From contig JAFAEH010000345.1 of the NCBI GenBank assembly GCA_023424135.1, forward strand, positions 1-14,505: 14,505 nt of DNA, written 5' to 3'. Positions within the stretch are counted from its first letter, which is position 1. The number at the start of each line of letters is the position of its first letter. Position numbers and translations under genes: made by a program. Below, piece by piece: positions 6,106 to 13,992 of the stretch. The DNA comes from Actinomycetes bacterium (lineage in GTDB: Bacteria > Actinomycetota > Actinomycetes > Actinomycetales > Cellulomonadaceae). Under the pieces are notes generated by a model. That model saw only the letters and a list, made by a program, of their open reading frames with translations, searched no databases and had not been told where the DNA came from.

Positions 6106-8376
6106 TCAGACCGCGCCGTGGAAGGTGCGGGACAGCACGTCGAGCTGCTGCTCGCGTGTGAGCCGCACGAAGTTCACGGCGTAGCCGGACACGCGGATCG
6201 TCAGCTGCGGGTACTTCTCGGGGTTCTCCATGGCGTCCAGGAGCGTCTCGCGGTTCAGCACGTTGACGTTCATGTGGTAGCCGGCGGACAGGATGTACGC
6301 GTCGAGCAGGCCGACGAGGTTGGTCACCTGCTCGTCCTTCGTGCGGCCGAGGCCCGAGGGCACGATCGACGAGGTGAGCGAGATGCCGTCCTGCGCCTCG
6401 GAGTACGGCAGCTTCGCGACGGACAGCGCCGAGGCGAGCATGCCGTGCGTGTCGCGCCCGTTCATCGGGTTGGCGCCCGGGGCGAACGGCTCGCCACCCT
6501 TGCGGCCGTCGGGGGTCGACCCCGTGGCCTTGCCGTAGACGACGTTCGACGTGATCGTCAGCACCGACTGCGTGTGCAGCGCGTTGCGGTACGTCGGCAC
6601 CTTGCGGATCTTCTCCATGAAGCGCCGCACGACCCACACCGCGATGTCGTCGGCGCGGTCGTCGTCGTTGCCGTACGTCGGGAAGTCGCCCTCGATCGCG
6701 TACTCGGTGATCAGACCGTCCGCGGTGCGCAGCGCCGTGACCTTGGCGTGCTTGATGGCCGACAGCGCGTCGGCGACGACCGACAGGCCGGCGATGCCGC
6801 AGGCCATGGTCCGCAGAACCGTCCGGTCGTGCAGCGCCATCTCGATGCGCTCGTACGCGTACTTGTCGTGCATGTAGTGCACGCAGTTGAGCGCGTCGAC
6901 GTAGGTCTCCGCGAGCCAGTCCATGGTCTTGTCGAACTTGGCCAGCACGTCGTCGTAGTCGAGCACGTCGCCGACGACCGGCGCCGTCACGGGCGCCACC
7001 TGCTTGCCGGAGATCTCGTCGCGGCCGCCGTTGATCGCGTACAGCATCGCCTTGGCGAGGTTGACGCGTGCACCGAAGAACTGCATCTGCTTGCCGACCC
7101 GCATCGGGGACACGCAGCACGCGATGGCCGCGTCGTCGCCCCACGAGGCACGGATCATCTCGTCGGACTCGTACTGCACCGCGGAGGTGTCGATCGAGAC
7201 CTGCGCGCAGTACGCCTTGAAGCCCTCGGGCAGCCGCTCGCTCCAGAACACCGTCATGTTCGGCTCGGGGGCCGGGCCCAGGTTGTACAGCGTCTGCAGG
7301 TAGCGGAACGACGTCTTGGTGACGAGCGGACGGCCGTCCTCGCCGATGCCGCCGATCGACTCGGTCACCCACGTCGGGTCGCCGGAGAACAGGTTGTCGT
7401 ACTCCGGGGTGCGCAGGAAGCGCACGATCCGCAGCTTGATGACGAAGTCGTCGATGATCTCCTGCGCCTGCTCCTCGGTGAGCGCACCGGCCTCGAGGTC
7501 GCGCTGGATGAACACGTCGAGGAACGTCGAGGTGCGGCCCAGCGACATCGCGGCGCCGTTCTGCTCCTTGACCGCGGCGAGGTAGGCGAAGTACAGCCAC
7601 TGCACGGCCTCGCGTGCGGTCGTGGCGGGCTCGGAGATGTCGTAGCCGTAGGACGCGGCCATCGCCTTGAGCTCACCCAGCGCACGGATCTGCTCGGCCA
7701 GCTCCTCACGGTCGCGGATGACGTCCTCGACCGAGCGCTCCATGTCGAGCGACGCCTTCTCGAGCTTCTTCGCGGCGATGAGCTGGTCGACGCCGTACAG
7801 CGCGACGCGGCGGTAGTCGCCGATGATCCGGCCACGGCCGTACGCGTCCGGCAGGCCCGTGATGATGTGCGACGACCGCGCGGCGCGCACGTTCGGGGGG
7901 TACACGTCGAAGACGCCGTCGTTGTGGGTCTTGCGGTACTTGGTGAAGATGTCGACGATCTCCTGCGGCGCCTCGTACCCGTAGGTCTCGAGCGACGTCT
8001 GCACCATGCGCCAGCCGCCGTTCGGCATGATCGCGCGCTTGAGGGGCGCGTCGGTCTGCAGGCCGACGATGACCTCGTTGCCCTCGTCGATGTAGCCGGG
8101 CGCGTGGGCGGTGATCGTCGACGGCGTCGTCGCGTCGACGTCGTACACACCCTTGGCGCGCTCCTCGGGGAACATCGCCGCGAGCTTCTCCCAGACGCCC
8201 GTGGTGCGGGCGGTGGGGCCGGCGAGGAAGCTCGAGTCGCCGGTGTACGGCGTGTAGTTGCGCTGGATGAAGTCGCGGACGTCGACGTGGTCGGTCCACG
8301 GCCCGGTGACGAAGCCCTCCCACGCCGCCGGGACGGCGGTGTCGCTGCGGTCGCTGGGTACGGCGGTGATGGACAT
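6106..8376 (-). CDS. pflB: Formate C-acetyltransferase (pyruvate formate-lyase)
   Basis: This 756-residue glycyl-radical enzyme reversibly converts pyruvate and CoA to acetyl-CoA and formate in anaerobic mixed-acid fermentation in the cytoplasm. The two adjacent active-site cysteines are Cys420-Cys421 in IACCVSPM, equivalent to Cys418-Cys419 of the E. coli enzyme, and KQMQFFGARVNLAKAM follows. The radical glycine is Gly731 in RVSGYAVNF, 25 residues from the end, as expected. Early motifs such as WEGFVTGPW and FIQRNYTPY also match PflB, and the length is close to the 760 residues of E. coli. This is PFL proper, not a diol dehydratase or other glycyl-radical relative, because the CCVSPM pair is present. 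ATG at 8376 has GGGAG (8384-8388) 7 nt upstream. pflA follows downstream, and a candidate promoter lies between it and dxs. Confidence 0.97.
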   Translation of the reverse strand: MSITAVPSDRSDTAVPAAWEGFVTGPWTDHVDVRDFIQRNYTPYTGDSSFLAGPTARTTGVWEKLAAMFPEERAKGVYDVDATTPSTITAHAPGYIDEGNEVIVGLQTDAPLKRAIMPNGGWRMVQTSLETYGYEAPQEIVDIFTKYRKTHNDGVFDVYPPNVRAARSSHIITGLPDAYGRGRIIGDYRRVALYGVDQLIAAKKLEKASLDMERSVEDVIRDREELAEQIRALGELKAMAASYGYDISEPATTAREAVQWLYFAYLAAVKEQNGAAMSLGRTSTFLDVFIQRDLEAGALTEEQAQEIIDDFVIKLRIVRFLRTPEYDNLFSGDPTWVTESIGGIGEDGRPLVTKTSFRYLQTLYNLGPAPEPNMTVFWSERLPEGFKAYCAQVSIDTSAVQYESDEMIRASWGDDAAIACCVSPMRVGKQMQFFGARVNLAKAMLYAINGGRDEISGKQVAPVTAPVVGDVLDYDDVLAKFDKTMDWLAETYVDALNCVHYMHDKYAYERIEMALHDRTVLRTMACGIAGLSVVADALSAIKHAKVTALRTADGLITEYAIEGDFPTYGNDDDRADDIAVWVVRRFMEKIRKVPTYRNALHTQSVLTITSNVVYGKATGSTPDGRKGGEPFAPGANPMNGRDTHGMLASALSVAKLPYSEAQDGISLTSSIVPSGLGRTKDEQVTNLVGLLDAYILSAGYHMNVNVLNRETLLDAMENPEKYPQLTIRVSGYAVNFVRLTREQQLDVLSRTFHGAV

Positions 8377-8409
8377 CTGACTGCTCCCTGTGTCGGGGTC
8401 GATGTCTCG

Positions 8410-8438
8410 ACGCTACGCAGCGAATGATGGGATGTCTT
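8410..8438 (-). promoter_or_regulatory. Candidate pflB promoter
   Basis: Reading the - strand, AAGACA (8433-8438) is a plausible -35, followed by a 17-bp spacer and TAGCGT (8410-8415), which fits the TAnnnT -10 pattern. The start site would fall near 8402-8404, giving a leader of about 27 nt with GGGAG before the pflB ATG. GATGTCT is repeated on the + strand at 8401-8407 and 8431-8437, 30 bp apart, bracketing the -10 and overlapping the -35; this could be an operator pair. GGGAC-CTGC-GTCCC (8439-8452) lies just upstream. Confidence 0.5.
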
Positions 8439-8503
8439 GGGACCTGCGTCCCGCCGCCCTGACCTGCGGGGTGACGCCCGCCACAGCCACGCGCGGACGG
8501 CCG

Positions 8504-10381
8504 TCAGGCCTCCGCGCGCAGCGCCGCCAGCACGTCCGCCGCGATGTCGTGCGGCCCCAGGCGCAGCTCGTCGACGAGCTCGTCGCGCGACGCGTGGCGC
8601 AGGAACGCGGCGGGGATCCCGAACGACTGCACGGGCACCGGGACGTTCGCCTGACGGGACCGCTGCCCCAGCAGCGCACCCGCGCCGCCGTCGACGAGCC
8701 CGTCCTCGATCGTCACCACGTGCTCGTGCTCACCGGCCATCTTCACGAGCGCGACCGGGACCGGCAGCACCCAGCGCGGGTCGACGACCGTGACGGCCAG
8801 GCCGTGCCCCGCCAGGACGTCCGCGACGGCGAGCGCGGTCGGGACCGACGCACCGATGCCGACGACCAGCACGCGGGTCCCCGCACCGTCGTGACGTGCG
8901 AGGACGTCGACACCGTCGACGTCCTCGAGGGCCGGCACGGGGTCGCCCATGGTGCCCTTGGGGTAGCGCACGACCGTCGGGCCGTCGTCGACGTCCACCG
9001 CCTGACGCAGGGCGCTGCGCAGCGTCGGCTCGTCGCGCGGCGCCGCGAGCCGCAGCCCGGGGACGATCGAGAGCATCGCGAGGTCCCACATGCCGTTGTG
9101 GCTCGCACCGTCGTCGCCCGTGATGCCCGCGCGGTCGAGCACGAACGTGACCCCCGCGCGGTGCAGCGCGACGTCCATCAGCACCTGGTCGAACGCGCGG
9201 TTGAGGAACGTCGCGTAGACCGCGACGACCGGGTGCAGGCCGGCGAACGCCATGCCGGCGGCCGACGTGGCGGCGTGCTGCTCGGCGATGCCCACGTCGA
9301 AGACCCGCTCGGGGAACTCGGCGGCGAACGGTGCCAGGCCGACGGGCTGCAGCATCGCGGCGGTGATCGCGACGACGTCCGGGCGCCGGCGCCCGATGCG
9401 CACGATCTCGTCGGCGAACACGCTCGTCCAGCCGAACCGCGAGGGGGCGAGCGGCAGACCCGTCTCGGGGTGGATCCTGCCCACCGCGTGGAACCGGTCG
9501 GCCACGTCCTGCTCGGCGGGTGTGTACCCGCGGCCCTTCTCGGTGATGACGTGCACGATGACCGGGCCGCCGAACGCCCGCGCGCGGCGCAGCGCACGCT
9601 CGACCGCCTGCTCGTCGTGGCCGTCCACGGGGCCGACGTACTTCAGGCCGAGGTCCTCGAACATGCCCTGCGGCGCGACGACGTCCTTGATGCCCTTCTT
9701 CAGCCCGTGCAGCGCCTCGTACGCGAGACGTCCCGGCGGGCCCGAGCGGCGCAGCGTCGACTTCCCCCAGGACAGGAACGACTCGTACCCCTGCGTCGTG
9801 CGCAGCGTGTCGAGGTGGTGCGCCAGACCGCCGATCGTCGGCGCGTAGGACCGGCCGTTGTCGTTCACGACGACCACGAGCCGCCGGTCGTGACCGGCCG
9901 CGATGTTGTTCAGCGCCTCCCAGGCCATGCCGCCGGTCAGGGCGCCGTCACCGATGACCGCGACGGTGTGGCGGTCGGCCTCGCCGCGCAGCTGGCGGGC
10001 CTTGGCGATGCCGTCCGCCCAGGACAGCGCGGTCGACGCGTGCGAGTTCTCGACGACGTCGTGCTCGGACTCGGCTCGCGCGGGGTAGCCGGACAGACCG
10101 TCCCCGCGACGCAGCGCCGTGAAGTCCTGGCGTCCTGTCAGGAGCTTGTGCACGTACGCCTGGTGCCCGGTGTCGAACACGATCGTGTCGCGCGGGGAGT
10201 CGAACACGCGGTGCAGCGCGATCGACAGCTCGACCACACCGAGGTTGGGGCCCAGGTGGCCACCGGTGCGCGAGACGCTGTCCACCAGGAACGCCCGGAT
10301 CTCGGCCGCGAGGTCGTCGACCTGGCGCGTCGTCAGCCGGCGCACGTCCCGCGGCGACGAGATGCGCTCGAGCAGCCCCAC
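8504..10381 (-). CDS. dxs: 1-deoxy-D-xylulose-5-phosphate synthase
   Basis: This 625-residue thiamine-diphosphate enzyme condenses pyruvate with glyceraldehyde 3-phosphate to give DXP and CO2, the first step of the MEP isoprenoid pathway and a source of precursors for thiamine and pyridoxal. The N-terminal domain has SRTGGHLGPNLG with the catalytic-region His42. The ThDP-Mg motif runs from GDGALTGG (144-151) to ALNN (156-159). YVGPVDGHD (248-256) follows. The middle transketolase-like domain has GIAEQHA with the catalytic Glu367, then DRAG and GDDGASHNG. The C-terminal transketolase domain ends the protein. No key residue is missing and the length is typical. The start is GTG at 10381, with AGGAGG (10388-10393) 6 nt upstream. 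The DUF4126 gene lies 69 bp upstream on the same strand and may share its transcript; pflB lies 127 bp downstream with its own promoter candidate. Confidence 0.96.
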   Translation of the reverse strand: MGLLERISSPRDVRRLTTRQVDDLAAEIRAFLVDSVSRTGGHLGPNLGVVELSIALHRVFDSPRDTIVFDTGHQAYVHKLLTGRQDFTALRRGDGLSGYPARAESEHDVVENSHASTALSWADGIAKARQLRGEADRHTVAVIGDGALTGGMAWEALNNIAAGHDRRLVVVVNDNGRSYAPTIGGLAHHLDTLRTTQGYESFLSWGKSTLRRSGPPGRLAYEALHGLKKGIKDVVAPQGMFEDLGLKYVGPVDGHDEQAVERALRRARAFGGPVIVHVITEKGRGYTPAEQDVADRFHAVGRIHPETGLPLAPSRFGWTSVFADEIVRIGRRRPDVVAITAAMLQPVGLAPFAAEFPERVFDVGIAEQHAATSAAGMAFAGLHPVVAVYATFLNRAFDQVLMDVALHRAGVTFVLDRAGITGDDGASHNGMWDLAMLSIVPGLRLAAPRDEPTLRSALRQAVDVDDGPTVVRYPKGTMGDPVPALEDVDGVDVLARHDGAGTRVLVVGIGASVPTALAVADVLAGHGLAVTVVDPRWVLPVPVALVKMAGEHEHVVTIEDGLVDGGAGALLGQRSRQANVPVPVQSFGIPAAFLRHASRDELVDELRLGPHDIAADVLAALRAEA

Positions 10382-10399
10382 GTCCGACCTCCTGGTCCT

Positions 10400-10416
10400 G
10401 CCGGCGACCCGCCGGC
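10400..10416 (-). promoter_or_regulatory. Stem-loop just upstream of the dxs ribosome binding site
   Basis: GCCGGCG (10400-10406) and CGCCGGC (10410-10416) form a perfect 7-bp stem with a 3-nt loop. On the - strand it ends 6 nt before the AGGAGG of dxs, inside the 69-bp gap after the DUF4126 gene. A second, weaker inverted repeat (CCGGC/GCCGG, 10427-10440) precedes it. It could attenuate read-through or influence dxs translation; in DNA this GC-rich it could also be chance. Confidence 0.4.
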
Positions 10417-10450
10417 GTCATGCTCCCCGGCGCGTGCCGGACGTCCCACT

Positions 10451-11059
10451 CTAGGTCCCGGCGAGGGGTCCGTCGTGCGGGGACGTCGGTCCCCGCCGGG
10501 CACGCCACCTGCGGCGCATCACGACGGCACCCCACACGGCGAGGGCGATCACGACCAGCACCAGCACGGGCAGCAGGATCGCCACCAGGCTGAGCCCGAC
10601 GGCCGCACCGTCCTCGATCGTCGAGACCACGGGCCCGCCGAGCCCGCCGGTCCCGGCGTTGACGACCGGCCGCGCGGTCGCCTTGCCCGCGTGCACGAGC
10701 CCGGCCACGACGATCCCCGCGACGACCGGCACCCAGGGGTTCTCCTGCACCCAGGCCGAGCCCTCGAGGTCCTGCGCGGCGGACGTCGCCGCGAACACGA
10801 TGCCGCCGGTCGCAGGCCGGATGACGGTCTGCACGGCGTCGTTGACCGTGTCGACCGCCGGCACCTTGTCGAGCACGACGTCGGTGAGCAGCAGGACCGA
10901 CCCGATGCCGATGGCCCACCAGCTCTCCATCCAGGCGAGCCCCGACGGCAGCGTGACGAGGTCCGTGAACCGGGCCATCAGCGCGACGACGAGGAACGGG
11001 ATGTACGCGTTGAGGCCCGCCGCGGCCGACAGGCCGATCCCGGTGAGCGCGACCAGCAT
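10451..11059 (-). CDS. DUF4126 family membrane protein
   Basis: This 202-residue hydrophobic protein belongs to the uncharacterised DUF4126 family, recognised from its opening TGIGLSAAAGLNAYIPFLVV, the TDVVLDKVPAVD segment (59-70), and the later glycine-rich hydrophobic stretch with PVVNAGTGGLGGP. Probable membrane segments are at ~3-28, ~47-64, ~108-124 and ~154-180, ending in a basic RRRWRARR tail (182-189) likely to be cytoplasmic. No enzyme motif is visible and the function is unknown. The start is ATG at 11059. There is no Shine-Dalgarno sequence in front, but TAGTCT lies 7 nt upstream, as expected for a leaderless transcript. It precedes dxs on the same strand and diverges from guaB1. 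Confidence 0.85.
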   Translation of the reverse strand: MLVALTGIGLSAAAGLNAYIPFLVVALMARFTDLVTLPSGLAWMESWWAIGIGSVLLLTDVVLDKVPAVDTVNDAVQTVIRPATGGIVFAATSAAQDLEGSAWVQENPWVPVVAGIVVAGLVHAGKATARPVVNAGTGGLGGPVVSTIEDGAAVGLSLVAILLPVLVLVVIALAVWGAVVMRRRWRARRGPTSPHDGPLAGT

Positions 11060-11066
11060 GTGCGCG

Positions 11067-11072
11067 AGACTA
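11067..11072 (-). promoter_or_regulatory. -10 box for a leaderless DUF4126 transcript
   Basis: On the - strand TAGTCT is followed by 7 nt and then the ATG at 11059, so transcription would start at or next to the start codon. No Shine-Dalgarno sequence is present. No convincing -35 is seen. ACCGGCGCCGGT (11072-11083), a perfect 12-bp palindrome, abuts this box. Confidence 0.55.
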
Positions 11073-11117
11073 CCGGCGCCGGTCGCGGCTCCCCGGCACC
11101 TCCCCCGCGCCGGTCGG

Positions 11118-11143
11118 TAGGATGCCTCGGAAAGGGGATCCCC
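11118..11143 (+). promoter_or_regulatory. -10 box and ribosome binding region of guaB1
   Basis: TAGGAT (11118-11123) is a strong actinobacterial -10 box; transcription would begin near 11130. The Shine-Dalgarno sequence is in AAAGGGGA (11131-11138), about 8 nt before ATG 11146. It lies within a perfect palindrome GGGGATCCCC (11134-11143). An ATG at 11122 overlaps the -10 box and so cannot be the start. No clear -35 is seen. GCGCCGGTCG occurs at 11076-11085 and again at 11107-11116, just upstream of the -10. Confidence 0.6.
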
Positions 11144-11145
11144 TC

Positions 11146-12600
11146 ATGCGCTTCCTGCCCGGCCACAGCGCCGCGTCCGACCTCACCTACGGCGACGTCT
11201 TCCTCGTCCCGTCGCGTTCCGAGGTCACCTCCCGGTTCGACGTCGACCTGTCCTCGAGCGACGGCACAGGCACGACCCTGCCGATCGTGGTGGCGAACAT
11301 GACCGCGGTCGCGGGCCGCCGCATGGCCGAGACCGTCGCGCGACGCGGCGGCATCGCGGTGCTGCCGCAGGACACCCCCACGGCGGTGGTCCGCAAGGTG
11401 GTCACGTCGGTCAAGGCCCGCCACCCGGTCGTCGAGACCGCGACCGTCGTCGCACCGGACGACACCGTGCACACCGCCCTGAGCCTGATCGCCAAGCGCT
11501 CGCACGGCGCCGCGGTGGTCGTCGACGACGGCCGCCCGGTCGGTGTCGTCACCGAGGCCGACTGCCAGGGCGTCGACATGTTCACCCAGGTCGACCAGGT
11601 GATGACCCCCGACCCGACCACGGTGGACCTCACGGTCGTCGAGTCGGGCGGCACGCACGGCCTGCAGGACGCGTTCGAGCAGCTGCACCGCTCGCGGCGC
11701 CGCTTCTCCCCCGTCGTGTCCGACGGGCGGCTCGTCGGTGTCCTGACCCGCGTGGGCGCGCTGCGCTCGTCGATCTACACCCCGGCCCTCGACGTGCAGG
11801 GCCGCCTGCGGATCGCGGCGGCCGTGGGCATCAACGGCGACGTCAAGGCGAAGGCCGCCGACCTGCTGGAGTCGGGCGTCGACGTGCTCGTCGTCGACAC
11901 CGCGCACGGCCACCAGCGCAAGATGCTCGACGCGCTGGCCGCGGTGCGCTCGCTCGACCCGCAGGTGCCGGTCGTCGCGGGCAACGTCGTGACCGCCGAC
12001 GGCGTGCGCGACCTGGTCGAGGCCGGGGCCGACATCGTCAAGGTCGGCGTCGGACCGGGCGCCATGTGCACGACGCGCATGATGACGGCCGTGGGTCGCC
12101 CCCAGTTCTCCGCGGTGCTCGAGTGCGCCGCCGAGGCCCGCCGGCTCGGCAAGCACGTCTGGGCCGACGGCGGTGTGCGCCACCCGCGCGACGTCGCGCT
12201 CGCGCTGGCGGCCGGCGCCTCGCAGGTGATGGTCGGCTCGTGGTTCGCGGGCACGCACGAGTCCCCGGGCGATCTGCACACCGACGGCGAGGGCCGGCGG
12301 TACAAGGAGAGCTTCGGCATGGCCTCGGCACGGGCCGTCGCGGCGCGCACGCAGGGCGGCTCGGCGTTCGAGCGGGCCCGCAAGGCGCTGTACGAGGAGG
12401 GCATCTCGCACTCGCGGATGTACCTCGACCCGCGCCGTCCGGGTGTCGAGGACCTGCTCGACCACATCAGCTCGGGCGTCCGCTCGGCCGCGACGTACGT
12501 CGGCGCGACGACCCTGGAGGAGCTGCACGAGCGGGCCGTCGTGGGCATCCAGTCGGCCGCCGGGTACGACGAGGGCCGTCCGCTGCCCGACGGCTGGTGA
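11146..12600 (+). CDS. guaB1: GuaB1-type IMPDH/GMPR family protein with CBS domains, probable GMP reductase
   Basis: This 484-residue TIM-barrel enzyme of the IMPDH/GMP reductase family carries an inserted pair of CBS domains (about 95-148 and 150-210). GPGAMCTTR holds the catalytic Cys308 with Thr309-Thr310. WADGG and GSWFAGTHESPG (Glu372) are the usual phosphate- and base-binding loops. The flap reads RYKESFGMAS (385-394); true IMPDH has YRGMGS here, whereas GMP reductases read closer to YGMSS. This agrees with established work on mycobacterial GuaB1, a CBS-containing GMP reductase (GMP + NADPH to IMP + NH3 + NADP+), and against the older label of IMP dehydrogenase. The CBS pair probably senses purine nucleotides. 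ATG 11146 is preferred over the in-frame ATG 11122, which lies in the promoter. It leads a four-gene operon; the next start follows its stop within 5 nt. Confidence 0.85.
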   Translation: MRFLPGHSAASDLTYGDVFLVPSRSEVTSRFDVDLSSSDGTGTTLPIVVANMTAVAGRRMAETVARRGGIAVLPQDTPTAVVRKVVTSVKARHPVVETATVVAPDDTVHTALSLIAKRSHGAAVVVDDGRPVGVVTEADCQGVDMFTQVDQVMTPDPTTVDLTVVESGGTHGLQDAFEQLHRSRRRFSPVVSDGRLVGVLTRVGALRSSIYTPALDVQGRLRIAAAVGINGDVKAKAADLLESGVDVLVVDTAHGHQRKMLDALAAVRSLDPQVPVVAGNVVTADGVRDLVEAGADIVKVGVGPGAMCTTRMMTAVGRPQFSAVLECAAEARRLGKHVWADGGVRHPRDVALALAAGASQVMVGSWFAGTHESPGDLHTDGEGRRYKESFGMASARAVAARTQGGSAFERARKALYEEGISHSRMYLDPRRPGVEDLLDHISSGVRSAATYVGATTLEELHERAVVGIQSAAGYDEGRPLPDGW

Positions 12601-12604
12601 GCAG

Positions 12605-13306
12605 GTGCGCCCCGTCCTGGTCCTGACGCACGCCCCGCACGAGGGACCGGGCGCGATCACGCGTGCGCTCGACGTGCCGTACGGCGTGCGCACCGTGCTG
12701 GACGTCGCGCACCCCCGTCTGCCCGCGCCGGCGGACGTGTCGGGTGTCGTCGTCATGGGCGGGCCGATGGACGCCGACGACGTCCGCGGCCACCCCGGCC
12801 TGGCGGCCGAGCGCGCGCTGCTCGCGGCGGCGGTGGACGCGGACGTGCCCGTCCTCGGGGTCTGCCTGGGCCACCAGCTGCTCGCGCTCGCGCTCGGGGC
12901 CCGGCTGCACCGGCGCTCGGCGCGCGAGGTCGGTTTCGCACCGGTACGCGTCGTCGCGGACGACCCCGTGCTGCGTGCGCTGGGCGGCGTCGGCAGCGAG
13001 CCGACGGTCCTGCACTGGCACAGCGACGAGGTCGACCTGCCGCAGGGTGCGACGCTCCTGGCGTCGTCGGACGTGACGCAGGTGCAGGCGTTCCGCGCGG
13101 GCAGCGCCCTGGGCGTCCAGTTCCACCCCGAGCTCGACGCCGCGATGCTCGACCTGTGGCTCGCGACCCCCGACATGGCCGCGGACCTCGACGAGGACGA
13201 GGCCGAGCAGGTCCGCACCGACGGCGCCCACCACCTGCCCGCGCTGCTGCCGTCGGCCGAGAAGGCGTTCGCCGCGTTCGGCGACCAGGTCCGGGCGCGC
13301 GGGTGA
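12605..13306 (+). CDS. Stand-alone class I (type 1) glutamine amidotransferase
   Basis: This 233-residue protein is a single GATase domain with the complete catalytic triad: nucleophile Cys87 in GVCLGHQLLA, and His174 with Glu176 in VQFHPE. VVVMGGPMDADD gives the oxyanion-region glycines, and TVLHWHSDEVDLP is typical of GMP-synthase-like amidotransferases. No synthetase domain is attached, so it would release ammonia from glutamine (or act on a gamma-glutamyl compound) for an unknown acceptor. The start is GTG 12605, 4 nt after the guaB1 stop, and is best explained by translational coupling; the only Shine-Dalgarno-like sequence is GGTGAG in the guaB1 stop region. The tail after ~185 (DLDEDEAEQVRTDG onward) is acidic, then helical. 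The stop overlaps the next gene (GTGA). The substrate is not predictable from sequence. PuuD-type gamma-glutamyl hydrolase is less likely, since its characteristic motifs are not evident. Confidence 0.85.
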   Translation: MRPVLVLTHAPHEGPGAITRALDVPYGVRTVLDVAHPRLPAPADVSGVVVMGGPMDADDVRGHPGLAAERALLAAAVDADVPVLGVCLGHQLLALALGARLHRRSAREVGFAPVRVVADDPVLRALGGVGSEPTVLHWHSDEVDLPQGATLLASSDVTQVQAFRAGSALGVQFHPELDAAMLDLWLATPDMAADLDEDEAEQVRTDGAHHLPALLPSAEKAFAAFGDQVRARG

Positions 13307-13992
13307 GCGCGGGACGCGCGACGACCGGCGGGGCCCGCGCCGACCTCGAGCGCGTCACCCGCGAGGGCGTGCGGTGGCCCGGGGACCCGACGCGCCTGCT
13401 CGCCGACCCGGCGTCCGCGCGCCGCTCGGCGGTGCTGGTCCTGTTCGGCGTCCTCGACGCCGTCCCGGCCCGCACGGACGGGACCCCGCACGTGCCGGCC
13501 GAGCTCGACGTGCTCCTGCAGCGTCGCTCCGCCGGCCTCGCGCACCACCCCGGTCAGGTCGCGTTCCCGGGCGGCGGCATCGACCCCGACGACGACGGGC
13601 CGACGGGCGCGGCGCTGCGCGAGGCCGTCGAGGAGACGGGCCTGGACCCGGCGGGTGTCGACGTGCTGGGCACACTCGCGGACGTGCCGCTGCCGGTCAG
13701 CGACAACCTCGTCACGCCCGTCCTGGCGTGGTGGACCCGCCCGTCGCGCGTCGCGGCCGTCGACCACCGCGAGGCCGTGGACGTGTTCCGGGCGCCCGTC
13801 GCGGATCTCGTCGACCCGGCTCGTCGTGGCGTGGTCGTGCACCCCGCGGGCCGCGGTCGGCTGCGCACACCCGCGTTCGAGCTCGACGGCGGTGTCGTCG
13901 TGTGGGGCTTCACGGCGCTCGTCCTGTCGGGCGTGCTCGACGCCGCCGGGTGGTCCGTCCCGTGGGACACCTCCCGGACCGTCGTCCCGTGA
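13303..13992 (+). CDS. Nudix hydrolase, CoA pyrophosphatase type (NudL-like)
   Basis: This 229-residue protein has the CoA-pyrophosphatase signature LLQRRSAGLAHHPGQVAFPG (71-90) running directly into the Nudix box: GGGIDPDDD, then REAVEETGL (106-114), with the metal-binding glutamates Glu107, Glu110 and Glu111. Asp98 replaces the first Glu of the textbook box, which is usual in this subfamily. Members cleave CoA or acyl-CoA to 4'-phosphopantetheine and 3',5'-ADP. The start GTG 13303 overlaps the amidotransferase stop (GTGA), and the next gene overlaps in the same way. A longer in-frame extension upstream would read through the previous gene in a wrong frame. In this family the substrate can differ, so CoA is the likely but unproven target. 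Confidence 0.87.
   Translation: MSAGRATTGGARADLERVTREGVRWPGDPTRLLADPASARRSAVLVLFGVLDAVPARTDGTPHVPAELDVLLQRRSAGLAHHPGQVAFPGGGIDPDDDGPTGAALREAVEETGLDPAGVDVLGTLADVPLPVSDNLVTPVLAWWTRPSRVAAVDHREAVDVFRAPVADLVDPARRGVVVHPAGRGRLRTPAFELDGGVVVWGFTALVLSGVLDAAGWSVPWDTSRTVVP

Noticed and set aside
5689..8427. A + strand open frame of 912 codons
   Set aside because: It is antisense to pflA and pflB, both clearly genuine; composition shadow only.
8390..11302. A + strand open frame of 970 codons
   Set aside because: It runs antisense to dxs and the DUF4126 gene, has Arg/His/Asp-rich composition without domains, and no promoter. Both opposing genes are complete with intact active sites or family motifs.
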